Shown: in pieces, positions 62,560-64,000 of the stretch
Position numbering within the stretch: position 1 is the stretch's first letter
Layout: every line of letters starts with the position of its first letter
Assembly (NCBI RefSeq): GCF_947489715.1
Contig: NZ_CANLER010000007.1
Span: forward strand, 124,001-188,000
Source: an uncultured Roseovarius sp.
Lineage (GTDB): Bacteria > Pseudomonadota > Alphaproteobacteria > Rhodobacterales > Rhodobacteraceae
Direction: 5' to 3'
DNA: 64,000 nt
Position numbers and translations under genes: made by a program
The notes under the pieces: model-generated
Databases searched by the model: none
Told to the model about the DNA's origin: nothing
What the model saw: the letters and a program-made list of their open reading frames with translations, nothing else

Positions 62560-64000
62560 TTACAGCATATCCGGAGGCGTGGCTTCGCGGGTAAGCTCAG
62601 TTGTAACAGTATCAAGGGACTGAACACTGGTTTGCTTCTCACCCAAACGACGGATCGAAACCGTTCCTTCCTGAACTTCTTTCATGCCACAGGCCAGAAT
62701 CACCGGCACTTTTCCCACCGAGTGTTCACGTACCTTGTAGTTGATCTTCTCATTGCGCAGGTCTGCTTCTGCCCGGATGCCAGCGGCGCGCAATGTGTCT
62801 ACGACCCCTTGCACGTAATCATTCGCATCAGAGATGATCGAAGCGACAACAACCTGACGCGGCGCCAGCCAGAACGGTAGCTTGCCTGAGTAGTTTTCCA
62901 GCATAATGCCCAGGAAACGCTCAAAGCTGCCCAGGATGGCGCGGTGCAGCATGACCGGACGGTGTTTTTCGCCATCTGCGCCGATATATGTGGCGTCCAG
63001 CCGTTCCGGCAGGTTGAAATCCGCCTGGAAGGTGCCGCATTGCCATTCGCGCCCAATTGCGTCGGTCAGTTTGAAATCAAGTTTGGGACCGTAGAACGCG
63101 CCTTCGCCCGGATCGACTTCGAAGTCATTGCGTACGCTGAGGATGGCTTTTTCAAGTGCGTCCTCGGCCTTGTCCCAAACCTCGTCCGACCCCACCCGCA
63201 CGTCCGGGCGGGTGCTGAGCTTGATGTCAAAGCTCGCAAATCCCGCGTCACGGTAGATGTCCGACAGAAGGTCGATGAATTTCGAACACTCCTCCTCGAT
63301 CTGATCCTCGGTGCAGAAGATATGCGCGTCGTCCTGTGTAAAACCACGCACCCGCATAAGCCCGTGCAACGCGCCATGCGCCTCGTAACGGTGGCACGAG
63401 CCGAATTCAGCCAGACGCAACGGCAGGTCGCGATAGGATTTGATGCCCTGGTTGAAGATCTGCACGTGGCAGGGACAGTTCATCGGCTTTAGAGCGTTCA
63501 CGCGCTTTTCGTTGGCGTGCTCTTCGTCGATCTCCGTGATGTACATGTTTTCACGGTACTTGTCCCAGTGACCCGAGGCTTCCCACAGCTTGCGGTCCAC
63601 CACCTGCGGCGTCTTGATCTCCTGATAACCGGCTTTGGTCAGTTTGCGGCGCATATAGTCTTCGAGTGCGCGGTAAATCGTCCAGCCGTTGGGGTGCCAG
63701 AAAACCATGCCTGGGGCTTCTTCCTGAAAGTGGAAAAGCTCCATTTCACGTCCCAAACGCCGGTGGTCGCGCTTTTCGGCTTCTTCCAGGAACGTCAAAT
63801 GAGCCTTGAGTTTTTCCTTGCCGGTGAACCCGACGCCGTAGATGCGTTGCAACATCGGGCGTTTTGAATCCCCGCGCCAATAGGCACCGGCAACGCTCAT
63901 CAACTTGAAGGCATCGGCAGGAAGCTGACCGGTGTGTTGCAGATGTGGACCGCGACAAAGATCCTGCCAGTGCCCGTGCCAGTACATCCGCAGCGGTTCA
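62560..64000 (-). CDS. thrS: Threonyl-tRNA synthetase, 5' end outside window
   Basis: C-terminal 480 residues of a class II synthetase that charges tRNA-Thr; the frame stays open to base 64000 (codons before 63987 read EPLR), so the N-terminal TGS and editing start lie beyond. The zinc Cys is in [10 protein letters not shown], motif 2 contains [28 protein letters not shown] (in pieces), and motif 3 is in [18 protein letters not shown]. The anticodon-binding domain ends near [19 protein letters not shown]. Standard housekeeping gene, transcribed in the same direction as the bufferin operon and separated from it by a terminator. Confidence 0.97.
   Translation of the reverse strand, partial: EPLRMYWHGHWQDLCRGPHLQHTGQLPADAFKLMSVAGAYWRGDSKRPMLQRIYGVGFTGKEKLKAHLTFLEEAEKRDHRRLGREMELFHFQEEAPGMVFWHPNGWTIYRALEDYMRRKLTKAGYQEIKTPQVVDRKLWEASGHWDKYRENMYITEIDEEHANEKRVNALKPMNCPCHVQIFNQGIKSYRDLPLRLAEFGSCHRYEAHGALHGLMRVRGFTQDDAHIFCTEDQIEEECSKFIDLLSDIYRDAGFASFDIKLSTRPDVRVGSDEVWDKAEDALEKAILSVRNDFEVDPGEGAFYGPKLDFKLTDAIGREWQCGTFQADFNLPERLDATYIGADGEKHRPVMLHRAILGSFERFLGIMLENYSGKLPFWLAPRQVVVASIISDANDYVQGVVDTLRAAGIRAEADLRNEKINYKVREHSVGKVPVILACGMKEVQEGTVSIRRLGEKQTSVQSLDTVTTELTREATPPDML

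Overview
The window looks like chromosomal DNA of a marine alphaproteobacterium of the Roseobacter group (Rhodobacterales). The grounds are the high GC content, the ribosomal gene order ending secY-adk-rpsM-rpsK-rpoA-rplQ, a VPLPA-CTERM protein, ectoine-utilisation genes (eutB-eutC-doeA), two DUF1194 proteins, ThyX, and an RpoE/ChrR-type lipid-modification cluster. This placement is inference from gene content; no database search was possible.

Layout. (1) 1-1029: the 3' part of a sensor histidine kinase and a tRNA-Arg(ACG). (2) 1270-7536: an accessory island with a Type III restriction-modification system, a tyrosine recombinase and a small HTH/zinc-ribbon protein. Both mod and res are broken by a frameshift exactly in a homopolymer (A8 and A5), which suggests a switchable or decayed system, or sequencing error. 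The recombinase has Cys in place of the second catalytic Arg. (3) 8006-28120: the S10/spc/alpha ribosomal cluster from rplB to rplQ. It is interrupted by a 5.0-kb block after rplP (CDF transporter, GFA-family protein, TIGR02466-type oxygenase, cold-shock protein, VPLPA-CTERM protein) and a 2.9-kb block after rpmD (VWA protein, orphan ectoine synthase, AraC remnant, small secreted protein). (4) 28195-33320: XRE regulator, TauD-like oxygenase, DegP-type protease, rarA. (5) 33681-45236: a dipeptide-type ABC importer with two tandem paralogous binding proteins and fused ATPases, then two tandem 39-residue membrane proteins on the opposite strand, then eutB-eutC-doeA. (6) 45264-51643: divergent operons (SDR-DUF1365 and FAD protein-Cfa-like-chalcone-isomerase-like-MFS-DUF3833) with ECF11-like promoters (TGATCC-N16-CGTA) facing both ways, so probably a singlet-oxygen/membrane-lipid regulon. 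(7) 51863-59766: MarR-family regulator, two DUF1194 proteins, glyoxalase I, thyX, an AT-rich AAA ATPase coupled to thyX, CAP-domain protein, DUF2177 protein, second cold-shock protein, ArsC-like protein. (8) 59750-62303: a bufferin-type metallophore operon (DUF2282 precursor, DUF692/MNIO enzyme, DUF2063 partner, DoxX) with a SigF-like motif and a strong hairpin after the precursor gene. (9) 62560-64000: the C-terminal part of thrS.

Structures not explained by genes include a dispersed palindromic repeat of about 140-210 bp present three times (7555, 20200, 56633), REP-like GTAGGGTGGG palindromes, ACCGAC motifs iterated at 11-bp spacing in inverted orientation around the 12.4-13.8 kb genes, a perfect 11-bp tandem repeat upstream of the XRE regulator, and a GTACG cluster upstream of the DUF2177 gene. 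The strongest candidates for new biology are the bufferin operon with its promoter and hairpin arrangement, the paired 39-residue membrane proteins, the divergent ECF11-type lipid cluster, the homopolymer-interrupted Type III system, and the iterated 11-bp intergenic motifs.
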